Assembly (NCBI GenBank): GCA_039105265.1
Contig: JAPFFF010000006.1
Span: forward strand, 3,100,001 to 3,164,000
Reading direction: 5' to 3'
DNA length: 64,000 bases
Source: Tritrichomonas musculus
Taxonomy: Eukaryota > Parabasalia > Tritrichomonadida > Tritrichomonadidae
This document shows positions 54,701 to 63,231 of the stretch, piece after piece. Numbering within the stretch: the stretch's first letter is position 1; each line of letters opens with the position of its first letter. The notes under the pieces are model-generated. The model was not told the DNA's origin, made no database searches, and was given only the letters and a program-made list of their open reading frames with translations. The translations under genes were made by a program, and so were the position numbers.

Positions 54701-54865
54701 CTCGGTGACGCAATTAAGATTAGAGAGGTGATACTATACTTGCAGAGGGAGTCTTTTGTGAAATACCTTCAGCAGCTCATTTGGAGATATGAGAATGATC
54801 CTAGAGTGGCTGGTGTTGTTGACTATTTTACATCATCATTGAAGCAACATTATTCTCAAATGTAA
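51743..54865 (+). CDS. TKL-like protein kinase or pseudokinase with long helical tail (1040 aa)
   Basis: Residues 1-185 are helical and resemble the N-terminal region common in trichomonad TKL proteins. The kinase domain covers about 190-450: HPNIIYLQGATDKPPYCVLL, FVHKDLNSKNILL (HKD in place of HRD, D319), WISPEVLSEQ (the SPE motif), DIYTFGVILWELLTGEKPYE and CWASNPKKRPKASDI. The DFG aspartate is missing (the site reads PLISFFAIN), so magnesium binding and activity are doubtful. The C-terminal 580 residues form an armadillo/HEAT-like helical region. TKL kinases are strongly expanded in trichomonads. The last 620 bp of the gene use more G and C than the rest. Confidence 0.9.
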   Translation: MLPSNLPTSLTQWRRYFDVTFKLLEEVVPTISLGYNKIDLILTNLQAFRTSFLTDHQPTVTPKESWILFEFFKTCAAFISYSSQYNSKKILHYIISHPINGQYNEIAELYNSWSVQSSMLLCDSFRDITLLSYAHYLDLIAIRDSFGPIVDSFPQQVSTILKRKLENISKLFKFMPQAPKNKNIKIFDHSQIIKGEKIDQSQTSFAQFFKARIKPSTDCTIIEFSKICLSNNQVFDFKYKLNSYFNFNHPNIIYLQGATDKPPYCVLLNNLISNSLFDLLHNEGEKNKNLISQSQKLKIALGIIRGLEYLESMKFVHKDLNSKNILLDSNFNPLISFFAINTQRETENCGWISPEVLSEQKQQYSCSADIYTFGVILWELLTGEKPYEKLPKSQLQIAEMVIDKDIRPNIPANATIEISELIQSCWASNPKKRPKASDIRIILEGDKQRENKSKYIKFYSNDNIDEYVKWADETKEEHTNIINSVNKAEEMKEAHLINILSQPQSDIPSTLFYLHELHNYSKTNITSLIETLVKVINQNTSYSVQEETFSLIKEILNRDDIDQIIDPLNFIDRILQIVGNQPKYMITLAKEISPKIQNIDLLVKKFISMPKTHFSVEIIKTIISVKTDQINPRTIVKIYESIPDDLSLDFLMFILTAYGPLEVFFPPSCKSIQLISLFVSKLSTFCEDFQYIQKVKDIINIDEISTMSEFALRKVLDSVSKAILKEYDYPVITREMGLIMFYFIVQYCIKFNQAKTALKVLNICLLSNSMRTIMSQSNIDIWTTIIKAVNFTENINTQTSQKVKPSEKVESSEKIIEIDSEYSLIALHLINEIPLCKEPARFTNLWNCIVLKYRMTKKKNVTKTICSILDRKSDVDLHLLMSTLNEGIAGDDDHFCLTALKILRHINISILSQFLKVPPMSNFWPNLTKQMKKQNGKICKSIGKLAVNMIEKMPDFQLYPSFLRSIIELIYNKMTSFDTSMPFIFFLGDAIKIREVILYLQRESFVKYLQQLIWRYENDPRVAGVVDYFTSSLKQHYSQM

Positions 54866-55120
54866 AAAAAAAAAGAAAGAAAGAAAGAGTTATAACAAAA
54901 CATAGAATTTAAATAAATTGTTCATGAAATAATTTCATTTTTTATTTTTTCATTTATATTGTTTCGAAAAATATGAACTAAATATGTTTTTTTTTTATAT
55001 AAAACTTTTTGATAGATCTTTAATAAAAAGTTTGTCATGTAATATTCAAAAAGTGGATGGTTAATATTTTTACTATTAAAAACAAAACAAAAATATATTT
55101 TAAAAACAATTGATAATATA

Positions 55121-56239
55121 TTATTTTTGCGAATTGGTTGAAACAATGTATGCTGATCCTGTTGGCGGCTTACTTTCTGTTGTACCTTCTGCTACGTAAA
55201 TTTTCGGATTATTTATATTCTTAACACGAGCAATAATAAGAAAAATAATCGCAATTACTATTACTCCTCCACCAATTCCACAACAGAGAGATATTATAAG
55301 AGTACTTTTATCTGATTTAGGCTCAAAATATTTTTCTTGATATTCAGGTACTAGTGATTTTGATGGTGAAGGCGAAAAAGTTGATGTAGGAGGAGGACCA
55401 AATTTTATATGAATATCTTTGTAATCAAACTTTGACTCATATAAATTTGCTGGACCTTTTATTTCTAAATTGCTATATCCTGTAAAGTTACATTTGTAAA
55501 TTGAAATCTCTGTATTTGTAAATATCGAATATCCTGAATTCGCAAAATTTTGTGCAAATAAACAATCCATTAGCTTTGAATCACAATTATCAGCATAAAC
55601 TGCGCCACCTTTATCTGAGTCACAATTACTAAATAAGCAAAAAGATAAGTTACATTTAGATTTCACCATTTCGATTGAACCTCCATTCATTCCGGAATTA
55701 CTTTCAAAAATGCACCCACGGATTAACATATCACTTGATATTGCAAAAATCCCGCCACAATCTAAATTTGTAAAATTATTAGTTTCAAGACGAGCATCAT
55801 CAGCATTCTTAATTGAAATTGCACAAGTTTTTTGAAAATCTTGAAAGTTATTCCATTTAATTCTTACTTTTTGAGTACCTTCTGATATGAAGGGAATAGC
55901 TTTAACTTCGCTGAACGAACAATGCGTTATTGATGCTAAAGGAGCATTTATACTCTTAATAGATTTAGACAAAAAATTGAATTCGGTCTTATCAAAAAAT
56001 AGATTTGAATTTGATTCAAAAAACAATTGTGATGACGTAAACCTGCAGTTAATCATTTTTAAAGGAGAAAATTGAATAATTCGTATTTCGTTTCGTAAAT
56101 TAATATTCGAATAAGTTAATAAAGATGAAATGCTAAGAGGAAGCATTATTTGAGAGAATAATGAATATTGCTGATATTTGAGATTATAACGCCCTTGAAG
56201 AGTAATATTATGCGGAATAGCCCAAGAAAAATTATTCAT
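55121..56239 (-). CDS. Beta-helix (Pmp-like) membrane-anchored surface protein (372 aa)
   Basis: The middle (about 60-280) is a run of short strands with GGIFAIS, NGGSIEMV and DKGGAVYAD motifs alternating with CxF or CLF patterns, as in right-handed beta-helix proteins and the Pmp-like surface proteins of trichomonads. A Ser/Pro stalk (about 283-300) leads to a transmembrane helix (about 314-339, STLIISLCCGIGGGVIVIAIIF) and a cytoplasmic tail of about 33 residues. No clear signal peptide follows the first ATG (MNNFSWAIPHNITLQG). Either the gene model lacks an upstream exon or start, or targeting is unusual. It faces the TKL-like gene tail to tail. Confidence 0.85.
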   Translation of the reverse strand: MNNFSWAIPHNITLQGRYNLKYQQYSLFSQIMLPLSISSLLTYSNINLRNEIRIIQFSPLKMINCRFTSSQLFFESNSNLFFDKTEFNFLSKSIKSINAPLASITHCSFSEVKAIPFISEGTQKVRIKWNNFQDFQKTCAISIKNADDARLETNNFTNLDCGGIFAISSDMLIRGCIFESNSGMNGGSIEMVKSKCNLSFCLFSNCDSDKGGAVYADNCDSKLMDCLFAQNFANSGYSIFTNTEISIYKCNFTGYSNLEIKGPANLYESKFDYKDIHIKFGPPPTSTFSPSPSKSLVPEYQEKYFEPKSDKSTLIISLCCGIGGGVIVIAIIFLIIARVKNINNPKIYVAEGTTESKPPTGSAYIVSTNSQK

Positions 56240-56457
56240 TTAAAATACAAATTCCCAAAAACTTTTAGAAAAATAATAAACGTGCATAAATTCTATTGAA
56301 TTTCCTAATAAAAATTGTATTTACATATATTCATTTCTAATACATAAATTGTTTTTATTAAATTACCATTATAAAGATATATGATGAATTTTAACAAAGA
56401 ATGAATTAACAAATACAAATATAAATCTAAAAGTTTTGATCATCAATATTGAAACAA

Positions 56458-56463
56458 TCACTT
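56458..56463 (+). promoter_or_regulatory. Initiator (Inr) of the VPS22 gene
   Basis: TCACTT, an exact match. The first ATG downstream is at 56504, which fixes the start of VPS22 and excludes the in-frame TTG at 56465. Confidence 0.7.
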
Positions 56464-56503
56464 TTTGAAAGAAAATATTAAATTTTTAAAGAAAGTTACT
56501 AAA

Positions 56504-57220
56504 ATGACTGATGGTATAATGGGAATTATAGGTAAAAAAAAACTTGACGAAGGAAAAAGGGAATTTAGTGATAAAACATTTAAAGAACTGCAAAAGCAAG
56601 CTCTTGACCAAAAAGTAGCTTTTGAAAATGCATTAAAAGAATTTGCATCAAAAAACGAAAAAAAAATCAAAGAAGATCCTGAATTTCGTGCACAGTTCAA
56701 TGAAATGTGCTTAACTCTTGGTGTTGATCCTCTTCAATCACGAAATGGATTTTGGTCCAAATTTCTAAAAATCGGAGATTTTTATCACGAACTTGCAATC
56801 AAAACAATCGAAGTTTCATTCCGTTTGAGGCATACAGCAGGAGGAATGGTACCAATATCAAAAGTTCTCGAACTTGTTTCAAAAACATATGCAAAGAAAA
56901 CGTCTATTAGTGCTAGCGATATTAAAACAGCTATAAAAGGTTTAGGCGAGCTTGGTGAAGGTTATGCTGTAAAGAAAATTAAAAAGAAAGATTACTTTAT
57001 AATGGATACCGTAATTAATGATGTTCCTCAATTAATTATTGAAAAAGCCGATGATAATGGTTTGCTCACAGAAGAAAAGCTTAAATCATTAGGTTTACCA
57101 CAGCAAAAATTAGAAGAAGCACTTGATATTTTATACAAACGTGGAATTATTTGGAAAGATAGAATATCACCTACAGAAACTAGATGGTACGTTTTTTCAA
57201 TGTTCAAAGGTTTTAATTAA
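56504..57220 (+). CDS. VPS22: ESCRT-II subunit VPS22/SNF8 (238 aa)
   Basis: Part of the ESCRT-II complex that sorts ubiquitinated cargo into multivesicular bodies. The N-terminus GIMGIIGKKKLDEGK matches the GAIAKKKLAEAKY start of SNF8. EFASKNEKKIKEDPEFRAQFNEMC, LGVDPLQSRNGFW and IGDFYHELAIKTIEV are the strongest family blocks. Two winged-helix domains follow (about 85-155 and 160-235), the first with a GLGELGEGYAVKKI segment. The length is close to human SNF8 (258 aa). The start is set by the Inr about 45 nt upstream. The stop is TAAA. VPS25 and VPS36 are not in the window. Confidence 0.95.
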   Translation: MTDGIMGIIGKKKLDEGKREFSDKTFKELQKQALDQKVAFENALKEFASKNEKKIKEDPEFRAQFNEMCLTLGVDPLQSRNGFWSKFLKIGDFYHELAIKTIEVSFRLRHTAGGMVPISKVLELVSKTYAKKTSISASDIKTAIKGLGELGEGYAVKKIKKKDYFIMDTVINDVPQLIIEKADDNGLLTEEKLKSLGLPQQKLEEALDILYKRGIIWKDRISPTETRWYVFSMFKGFN

Positions 57221-57318
57221 ATTTTTTTTATGATAAAAAAATCTTGAATTTAATTAAAAATCTTTATCTCTTTATTTTTTTTACACTCTTTTAAACTTTT
57301 TGTAAACTTTACTAAATT

Positions 57319-57324
57319 TCATTA
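57319..57324 (+). promoter_or_regulatory. Initiator (Inr) of the HMG-box-like gene
   Basis: TCATTA sits directly before the ATG at 57325, giving a predicted leader of only 4 nt. Confidence 0.7.
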
Positions 57325-57762
57325 ATGTCCGAAACAAAACCTTCCGATTTATGGGATTCAATCCTCTTGAAATTTATCCAAGAAAAAGTGCAAAATTCCC
57401 CATCTACTCCAATTTCAGATGCTTATTCTGAAGCTTATCAAACATTTCTTGACCAAAAATGGATCTGCTATTTGGAGCCAAATAAGTATAATTTTACCGA
57501 AGAAGAATATCAAAAGCTGGGATTCGATGATGGGCCAGATTTGACACGAATTCCTAGATCAAGATATTTATATATCAAAGGAATTCCATCAAAGAAGTCA
57601 CTTGCTCAAGCAGCCCCAGCCAGAAAGAAAACTAGATATAATAATTTTACTGCAGAAAGATTTAAAATATATAAAGGTGAGGATTTCAAGGAAATTTCAA
57701 AGAAAATATCATTAGAATGGAAAGAACTTACTGAAGAAGAAAAACAAAAATATGATTATTAA
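57325..57762 (+). CDS. Small protein with C-terminal HMG-box-like segment (145 aa)
   Basis: The last 45 residues (YNNFTAERFKIYKGEDFKEI, then SLEWKELTEEEKQKYDY) match the second and third helices of an HMG box (consensus F-x-E-I-S-K-x-I-x-E-x-W-K-x-L-S-E-E-E-K-x-x-Y). The N-terminal 95 residues are unrelated (WDSILLKFIQEKVQNS, then ELDQKW-like and GPDLTRIPRSRYLYI) and not recognised. It may be a DNA-binding chromatin protein, but the box is short and the first helix is poor. The start is set by the Inr 4 nt upstream. The stop is TAAA. Confidence 0.8.
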   Translation: MSETKPSDLWDSILLKFIQEKVQNSPSTPISDAYSEAYQTFLDQKWICYLEPNKYNFTEEEYQKLGFDDGPDLTRIPRSRYLYIKGIPSKKSLAQAAPARKKTRYNNFTAERFKIYKGEDFKEISKKISLEWKELTEEEKQKYDY

Positions 57763-57983
57763 ATGAAAGTTATCTTTGTATGACTCTATTTGCATGGCAT
57801 ATATCAAAATAGCATTTATTTTTTAAACAAATATCCAGTTTTATATTACTAATTTTAAAGCAATTAACGCCGTATCCATTTTTTTTTTTTTATTTTCAAA
57901 TTAATCTAATAAAAATAATAAAGAAAATTGTTGACATACATATTGTTTAATAAATAACAATTAATAAATTTAAAAATTCATAA

Positions 57984-59387
57984 TTACAAAAGTGTGTTTT
58001 CAATTGAATCAACTTCATTATCGATTTGAGTCGCTTTAATCTTTTTCTTATTTTTTGCTTCTATATGACGATCTGTAAGTTTTTCCATAACAATGGGCTG
58101 TAATGGGAGTGCATCACCAGTCTCCCATTTCCTTGTGCCTGTCAAAAATGCAGAAATTTTTGCTTTGAAAGATTTGACTTGGTTATTTGTCAGTTCGATT
58201 GGTTTTTCATCTGGAGAAGGTGTATTTGTAAACATTGTATAATCATCCATCTGTTTTTTGCGAAGCCTGAAGAACCACATAATTGTTGAAAACACTAATA
58301 TGTCAAGTACTTCTTTGGATAATTCAAGTGTCCAATAAGGTATGAAAAATATTTGTGAAATTATCATTCTTAAAGAAATGAATAAGAAATATATTATTAA
58401 ACTCCATGAAAGAGCATAAAACATCTTTGATTTATAGTAAATTGGGGTTGTCGTAGGATCAATTCCAGATTGTGAAATAACTAAAAGATGGCCGTATACA
58501 TTAATTATTGCTCTGTTAATGCTACTCAACAGTTCTCGTAAGAAAAGAGCCATAAAAAATGCTGAAATTAGCATTACCGGAATTTCATAATTCAAAAGAG
58601 AATAATTTTGAATTAAGGTCAATGGTAATACTGTAAGAAATGATAATAAAAAGCAAGTGAAAATCTGAATTTTTTTAATTGAATCAGTTAGTATTTTCCA
58701 TCCTTTGGACGCCATCAACAAAACGCTGAATAATGTAACTTTTGATATTAAAGTAATAAAGATTTTGATTTCTGTCAATATTGTATGTGAATTATACTTA
58801 TCTTTATGGCGCGTTTCAAAAAATTCAATAATTTGGCATGCCAAATTCAAGAAAATAGAAATTGTTATGAATAAATGGAGAAAATTACGGATAGTAAAGT
58901 TATTTGCCCAATTGATTATCCATAATATTAACAAAACGCCAAAAATTCCGAGTATTATCGGTTTTAAAATTAAGCATGGTTGTATATCGGCAGATAAATA
59001 TGATAAAGGATTTTGGAAAATAACACTAATTTCGTATTTCGAGAATGTTTGACGGCATGTATAAAAAATTGTTTTATAAGTACCAGGAACAGAAATATTC
59101 CCATGAAAATAACCAAAAGAATCTTTGATAGAAACGATTTTCGAAATATTTACAACTTGATTAGTCGTAGAGCATAGCTTATCATCAAGATTTTGAATCG
59201 ATTGTATTGTTTTAAATTCTTCTTTTGTGCAAAGTCCGATATAAACCGAATTCGCTCTTGCATTGTTTAAGGAAATGTTGAATTTTCCTCCGATTTGAAA
59301 AGTGTATGCTGGGAGTGAAATCGATTGGCTATCGCTATTTATTGCGTACCATGATTTTAAACAAAGAAGTATCAGAAATATTACCAT
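57984..59387 (-). CDS. GOST-family seven-transmembrane protein (GPR107/TMEM87-like)
   Basis: A signal peptide (MVIFLILLCLKSWYA) is followed by a luminal domain of about 115 residues with paired Cys (C53, C67, C110) and strands of the Golgi-dynamics type, then seven membrane segments between about 134 and 375. The block TKVTLFSVLLMASKGWKIL-like sequence (about 215-233, SKVTLFSVLLMASKGWKI) is the family hallmark corresponding to the L-L-x-A-x-G-x-G motif of Lung_7-TM_R proteins. The C-terminal tail of about 90 residues is cytosolic. Such proteins cycle between Golgi and endosomes and are linked to membrane traffic rather than classical G-protein signalling. No clear Inr is seen. Confidence 0.8.
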   Translation of the reverse strand: MVIFLILLCLKSWYAINSDSQSISLPAYTFQIGGKFNISLNNARANSVYIGLCTKEEFKTIQSIQNLDDKLCSTTNQVVNISKIVSIKDSFGYFHGNISVPGTYKTIFYTCRQTFSKYEISVIFQNPLSYLSADIQPCLILKPIILGIFGVLLILWIINWANNFTIRNFLHLFITISIFLNLACQIIEFFETRHKDKYNSHTILTEIKIFITLISKVTLFSVLLMASKGWKILTDSIKKIQIFTCFLLSFLTVLPLTLIQNYSLLNYEIPVMLISAFFMALFLRELLSSINRAIINVYGHLLVISQSGIDPTTTPIYYKSKMFYALSWSLIIYFLFISLRMIISQIFFIPYWTLELSKEVLDILVFSTIMWFFRLRKKQMDDYTMFTNTPSPDEKPIELTNNQVKSFKAKISAFLTGTRKWETGDALPLQPIVMEKLTDRHIEAKNKKKIKATQIDNEVDSIENTLL

Positions 59388-60189
59388 CCTAAAATTTAAA
59401 ATAAACTTTTGAAATTGTTCAAAATCTCAATTTGATATAAAACTGTTATTCATTCAAAAAATATTTTTTATAAAAAGGTTGATAATGTGGCAAAAACAGA
59501 AATCAAAGATTATAATTTAAAGAATGTATAAGAATATTTATAAAAAATTTTTGATTTATTCGGTTAATTCACACAAAATTATTTATTATTTCAATGATTT
59601 ATTTATTATTTTTTTTATTCAAAGATTACATAAAGTTTTTTAATTGATTCCTTTTTTATATGAGCTTTTAATCAGAGCAAAAAAAATAATTATTTTTCTT
59701 TGACTTCTTTTGTTGCCTAACTGATGAAGCAACATTATGTATAATTAATATAATAATCAACATAAAATGTAAAGTCAGATGAATGAGTTTCCTGATACCC
59801 AAAATTAATTTATGTAAAAAACGATCGTTTTTTCAATTCAAAGGTCAAATTTCAGCTTTCTTGAACAAAATTTTGAAATTTCGAAATTATGAATCATTGT
59901 TATTATTGCTATGTTTCTTTTTAAATATTATTATTGTTATTATTGCTATGTTTCTTTTTAAAAACTTCCCCTGATGCGTTAATTGTCTATTTTAAAATAG
60001 ATGTTTTAATCAATAGCAATTGATGATCTGAGAATTTAATCTCCAATTCAATTTTTTGCAATGCTATTTATCTTTAAACCCGAGCATCAATACATACTTC
60101 CATTTGACCTCAATCTGGAGAAGAAGGCCAAGAATTTTAAAAAATGTCAATTTGCAAAAGAAAAAAAAGCTAGATATTTTGTATTTAAT
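59388..60189. other. Intergenic stretch with a 37-bp tandem duplication
   Basis: No convincing gene. Between about 59896 and 59961 the words attgttattattgctatg and tttctttttaaa occur twice with a 37-bp offset. The segment before 60189 is the 3' flank of the H2B gene. Confidence 0.6.
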
Positions 60190-60576
60190 TTATTCAGCAT
60201 TAAACTTAGCAACAGCCTTAGTTCCTTCGGAAACAGCGTGTTTAGCAAGATCTCCTGGAAGAACAAGACGAACAGCTGTTTGAATTTCACGTGAACCAAG
60301 TGTGTTACGATCATTCATATCGACAAGGCGTGCACCTTCTTGTGCAATTCTCTCGAAAATATCTGTAACAAACGAGTTCATGACCATCATAGCTTTGTTT
60401 GAAATACCGATATCTGGGTGAACTTGCTTAAGAACCTTGAAGATGTATGATGAGAATGTTTCGCTCCTCTTCTTATGACGAAGCTTCTTATCCTTGGCAG
60501 CTCCTTCAGCGGCTTCTCCTTCGGCAGCTGGCTTCTTTTCTGTTGGTGTCTTTGATGCTGGCTTCTTTGATGACAT
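60190..60576 (-). CDS. H2B: Histone H2B (128 aa)
   Basis: A core nucleosome protein. A Lys/Ala-rich tail (1-35) is followed by the histone fold: [71 protein letters not shown]. The length is typical. It is transcribed divergently from H2A from a shared 175-bp promoter. The stop is TAAA. G and C use is higher than in neighbouring genes, as expected for a highly expressed gene. Confidence 0.98.
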   Translation of the reverse strand: MSSKKPASKTPTEKKPAAEGEAAEGAAKDKKLRHKKRSETFSSYIFKVLKQVHPDIGISNKAMMVMNSFVTDIFERIAQEGARLVDMNDRNTLGSREIQTAVRLVLPGDLAKHAVSEGTKAVAKFNAE

Positions 60577-60751
60577 TACTTTTTAAAGAATGAAATCAAC
60601 TGTGGCGCGCATTTTAAATGATTTTTTTTTAAATTGGATCCGTTAACGTCTTTTGGCGCTATTGAAATTGGCGTTTTACTCCATAAAAAAAATGGCGGTA
60701 AAAATGAATAATATGTGTTTGCCGCCCTTTTCACTTCATTCTAAATAATCA
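60577..60751. promoter_or_regulatory. Divergent H2B/H2A promoter with E2F-like sites
   Basis: A 175-bp shared promoter. It contains TTTGGCGC at 60652-60659, an exact match to the E2F consensus TTTSSCGC, plus related words: TGGCGCGC (60603-60610), TTGGCG (60668-60673), TGGCGG (60693-60698) and GCCGCCC (60721-60727). These are the only GC-rich words in an otherwise AT-rich spacer. An Inr is present for each gene: TCACTT at 60731-60736 for H2A and TCATTC (minus, 60588-60593) for H2B. Use of E2F/DP by this organism is inferred from the motif, not shown. Confidence 0.7.
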
Positions 60752-61156
60752 ATGCCAGCAAAGAAGGGAGTTAAGAAAACAGCTTCAAAAACAGCCGTCG
60801 ATGGAGAACGCCAACATCCAAAAACAAGATCATCTCGTGCAGGTCTTCAATTTCCAGTAGGACGTCTTCACCGTTTCCTCCGTGAAGGACGTTATGGTGA
60901 GCGTGTCGGTGCAGGTGCTCCAGTTTTCATGGCTGCAGTTCTCGAATATCTTACAGTCGAAGTTCTCGAACTTGCAGGAAATGCTGCTCGTGATAACAAG
61001 AAAACACGTATTTCCCCACGTCATATTATGCTTGCAATCAGAAACGATGAAGAATTAAATCAACTTTTATCACATATCACTATTGCATCAGCAGGTGTTG
61101 TTCCACATATCCATAAAGTACTTCTTGGCCCAACAAAGAAAGGCAAGGAAGAGTAA
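60752..61156 (+). CDS. H2A: Histone H2A (134 aa)
   Basis: A core nucleosome protein. The fold is unmistakable: [72 protein letters not shown]. The acidic-patch residues (EE in NDEELN) are kept. The tail ends GPTKKGKEE with no SQ(E/D) motif, so this is canonical H2A and not H2A.X. The N-terminal tail is longer and richer in Lys/Thr than in animals. The stop is TAAA. Confidence 0.98.
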   Translation: MPAKKGVKKTASKTAVDGERQHPKTRSSRAGLQFPVGRLHRFLREGRYGERVGAGAPVFMAAVLEYLTVEVLELAGNAARDNKKTRISPRHIMLAIRNDEELNQLLSHITIASAGVVPHIHKVLLGPTKKGKEE

Positions 61157-61447
61157 ATTTAGTTGATTTTCTTATAAACAGAATTCTATTAGAAATCTAA
61201 TTTTCTTTTTATTATCTTATTAATGGTTTCTTCTAATAGAGGAATTTTGGAAAAAGTTATAACTTATAAGTTTGCTCTTCAGGTTTTTTATAAAAATGAT
61301 ACCAAGATGATATATAGTCTATGGCTTTGAGCAATAATTATTGAATTTTATCTAAATTTATTAAGAAAGGAAAAAATCAATGAGTAAAAAAGAAAGAAAA
61401 TAATAAAAAATTATAAATTATTATTGTTCAAATAATGTATCGCATTA

Positions 61448-62985
61448 TTATGCTTTCTTTAGCTTGGGATTTGATAATTGGAAAGCCATTTTGTCGTTTT
61501 TAATATTGTTAAGATTTTCATTAGTTTGTTTTTTCTGTTCTTGTTTCTTGGCCTTAACTTTTTTGGTACTTTTATTATTATTTGCTAAATATTCTTGATA
61601 AGCTTCATCATCTTCAAAGTACACTGGATCATGTTCCTCTACTTTTTCGGGGAACAAAAATTCTTTCCAATTTTGAACAAACCCGTGATCATAGAAATGT
61701 TCGTATGGGATATTAACGCCTTCTTGCTTTCTTTTATATTTGACTTTATCAATTTTGTCAAGTTCAATTTGTGTCTTATTAATTGATACATAATACATTT
61801 GTTGAAATAAAAACATTAAAAGAGCTGCAGCAATAACAACAAGAATAACAAATATGCCTAAAACAAAAGGTGCGGTGCGGAACATAATTACGAAAATGAA
61901 AATTAGGTTATCAATTTTTGAATCAGACCATTTTACACGTTGCGAAATAATATTGATGATATATTTAAGATATAAAAATGATCCATATGCATAGTATGAT
62001 GATGCAATTGTATCTGAGAGTAAGAACAAAAGAAAGAATCTATGAGTTCTTTCACCAATTGAAGCTAAAACCCACGGGCAATAATGATCATAACATCTAA
62101 ATGTTAGTTGTTTTTAATGAGAAAAAAAAAAAAAGAAAGAAAAAAGGAGAAGGCAAAAATGATAAACAATAAAAAATCGAATTATCTTTCAGTTCAAAGA
62201 AGAGGAAAAAAAAATAACTATTGTATAAAATAGAAATTATTTTTTCTCCTTCGAAAAATAATTATATATTATTCTTTAACATTGATGTTATCAAATTTAT
62301 ATCTCCTCTTTTTTTTCTTTTGATTTTAAAAAAAAGCATACGCGACTCTTCTTTTTGTATATCTGCAGTATCTAGATCTAGCAACGACTGGAATATGGAG
62401 TGTGGAACAAATTTTGCCTTCTTCATATAAAACGTGATCGTATGGATATTTTTTCATATAAGATAAAACATTTGTAGGTGTGATTTCTCCAGGATCCATA
62501 TATTGAAATGCTATAAAAATTAGCCATGGCCATGGCAAAACAAGAAATGTTAATATTCTATGTAATTGAAGATGAGATGAATATAGAAAATGAAGCTGTG
62601 GATGAACATAATGAACATAAACTATAATAAAGCATGCATATATAAACATGTAGAAACCACATATAAAATATCGGCAGGGGCCACCTTTACCAAGACATGT
62701 TGGATCTTTTGGGTTTTCATTTTGGAAACGCTTTGGAATAATTTTTTTAGCTAGTTGATCACAATAATTTGGAAAACGAACCATTAAGTTATAATATAAT
62801 TTTCCAATGAATCCATCTCGATGAAATTTGTTATTTCCGCATATTAAAATATAAATGAAAAAGCAAAATAATATAAAATATGCAACAAGAATAATGAAAA
62901 ATATTGGAACCATTGAGCAATTTCGAAATTTAAAACTATTTGTAAACTTTTTGAGACGATATATGACCAGAAAATGAATTTCCAT
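61448..62985 (-). CDS. DHHC-type protein S-acyltransferase, two exons (430 aa)
   Basis: Exon 1 is 62985-62342 and exon 2 is 62096-61448; splicing restores RRVACYDHYCPWVLASIGER, the DHHC core, with DHYC at about residues 218-221. DHYC is a natural active variant (known from yeast Akr1). Membrane helices lie at about 25-48, 105-128 and 138-163 before the core and one or two after it. The zinc-binding cysteines of the cysteine-rich domain are mostly missing: the region reads CSTLHIPVVARSRYCRYTKR, where CxxC and HCxxC would be expected. The enzyme would palmitoylate membrane-facing cysteines in ER or Golgi, if active. The C-terminal 60 residues are basic and Lys/Asn-rich. A start at Met25 (62913) is possible. 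Without the intron the gene appears as two unrelated frames. Confidence 0.88.
62097..62341 (-). other. Spliceosomal intron, 245 nt, phase 2
   Basis: On the minus strand the intron begins GTATGC (62341 downward) and ends ACTAACATTTAG (62108 down to 62097). This fits the trichomonad pattern, in which the ACTAAC branch site lies fused to the 3' splice site. It divides an alanine codon (GC|A). It contains an in-frame stop a few codons in, so it must be removed to make the protein. Confidence 0.9.
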
Positions 62986-63231
62986 ATCAAACCTTCATTT
63001 ATACCAAAAATTATAAATTTATTTCATTATGGTTTTTAAAAGGTGAAGTATCTAACCATATTGAATTTTTTAATTAATATAAAAGGTTGTATTCTTCTTT
63101 GTATCCAAAAATAGTATCTAATCTAGAAATAAACAAAATGGTGAATAAAAATAATACCAATAATTTTCAAGAATATCTTTATGATAATTAACATAATAAA
63201 TAAAACAAACTATAACATAAAACACAATAAA

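Noticed and set aside
56465-56503. Upstream in-frame TTG start for VPS22 (13 extra residues).
   Set aside because: TTG is not expected as a start here, and the first ATG after the Inr is at 56504, where similarity to SNF8 begins.
60056-60294. Two overlapping plus-strand frames of 75-77 aa.
   Set aside because: They overlap the 3' part of H2B in antisense and consist of its shadow plus 3' flank.
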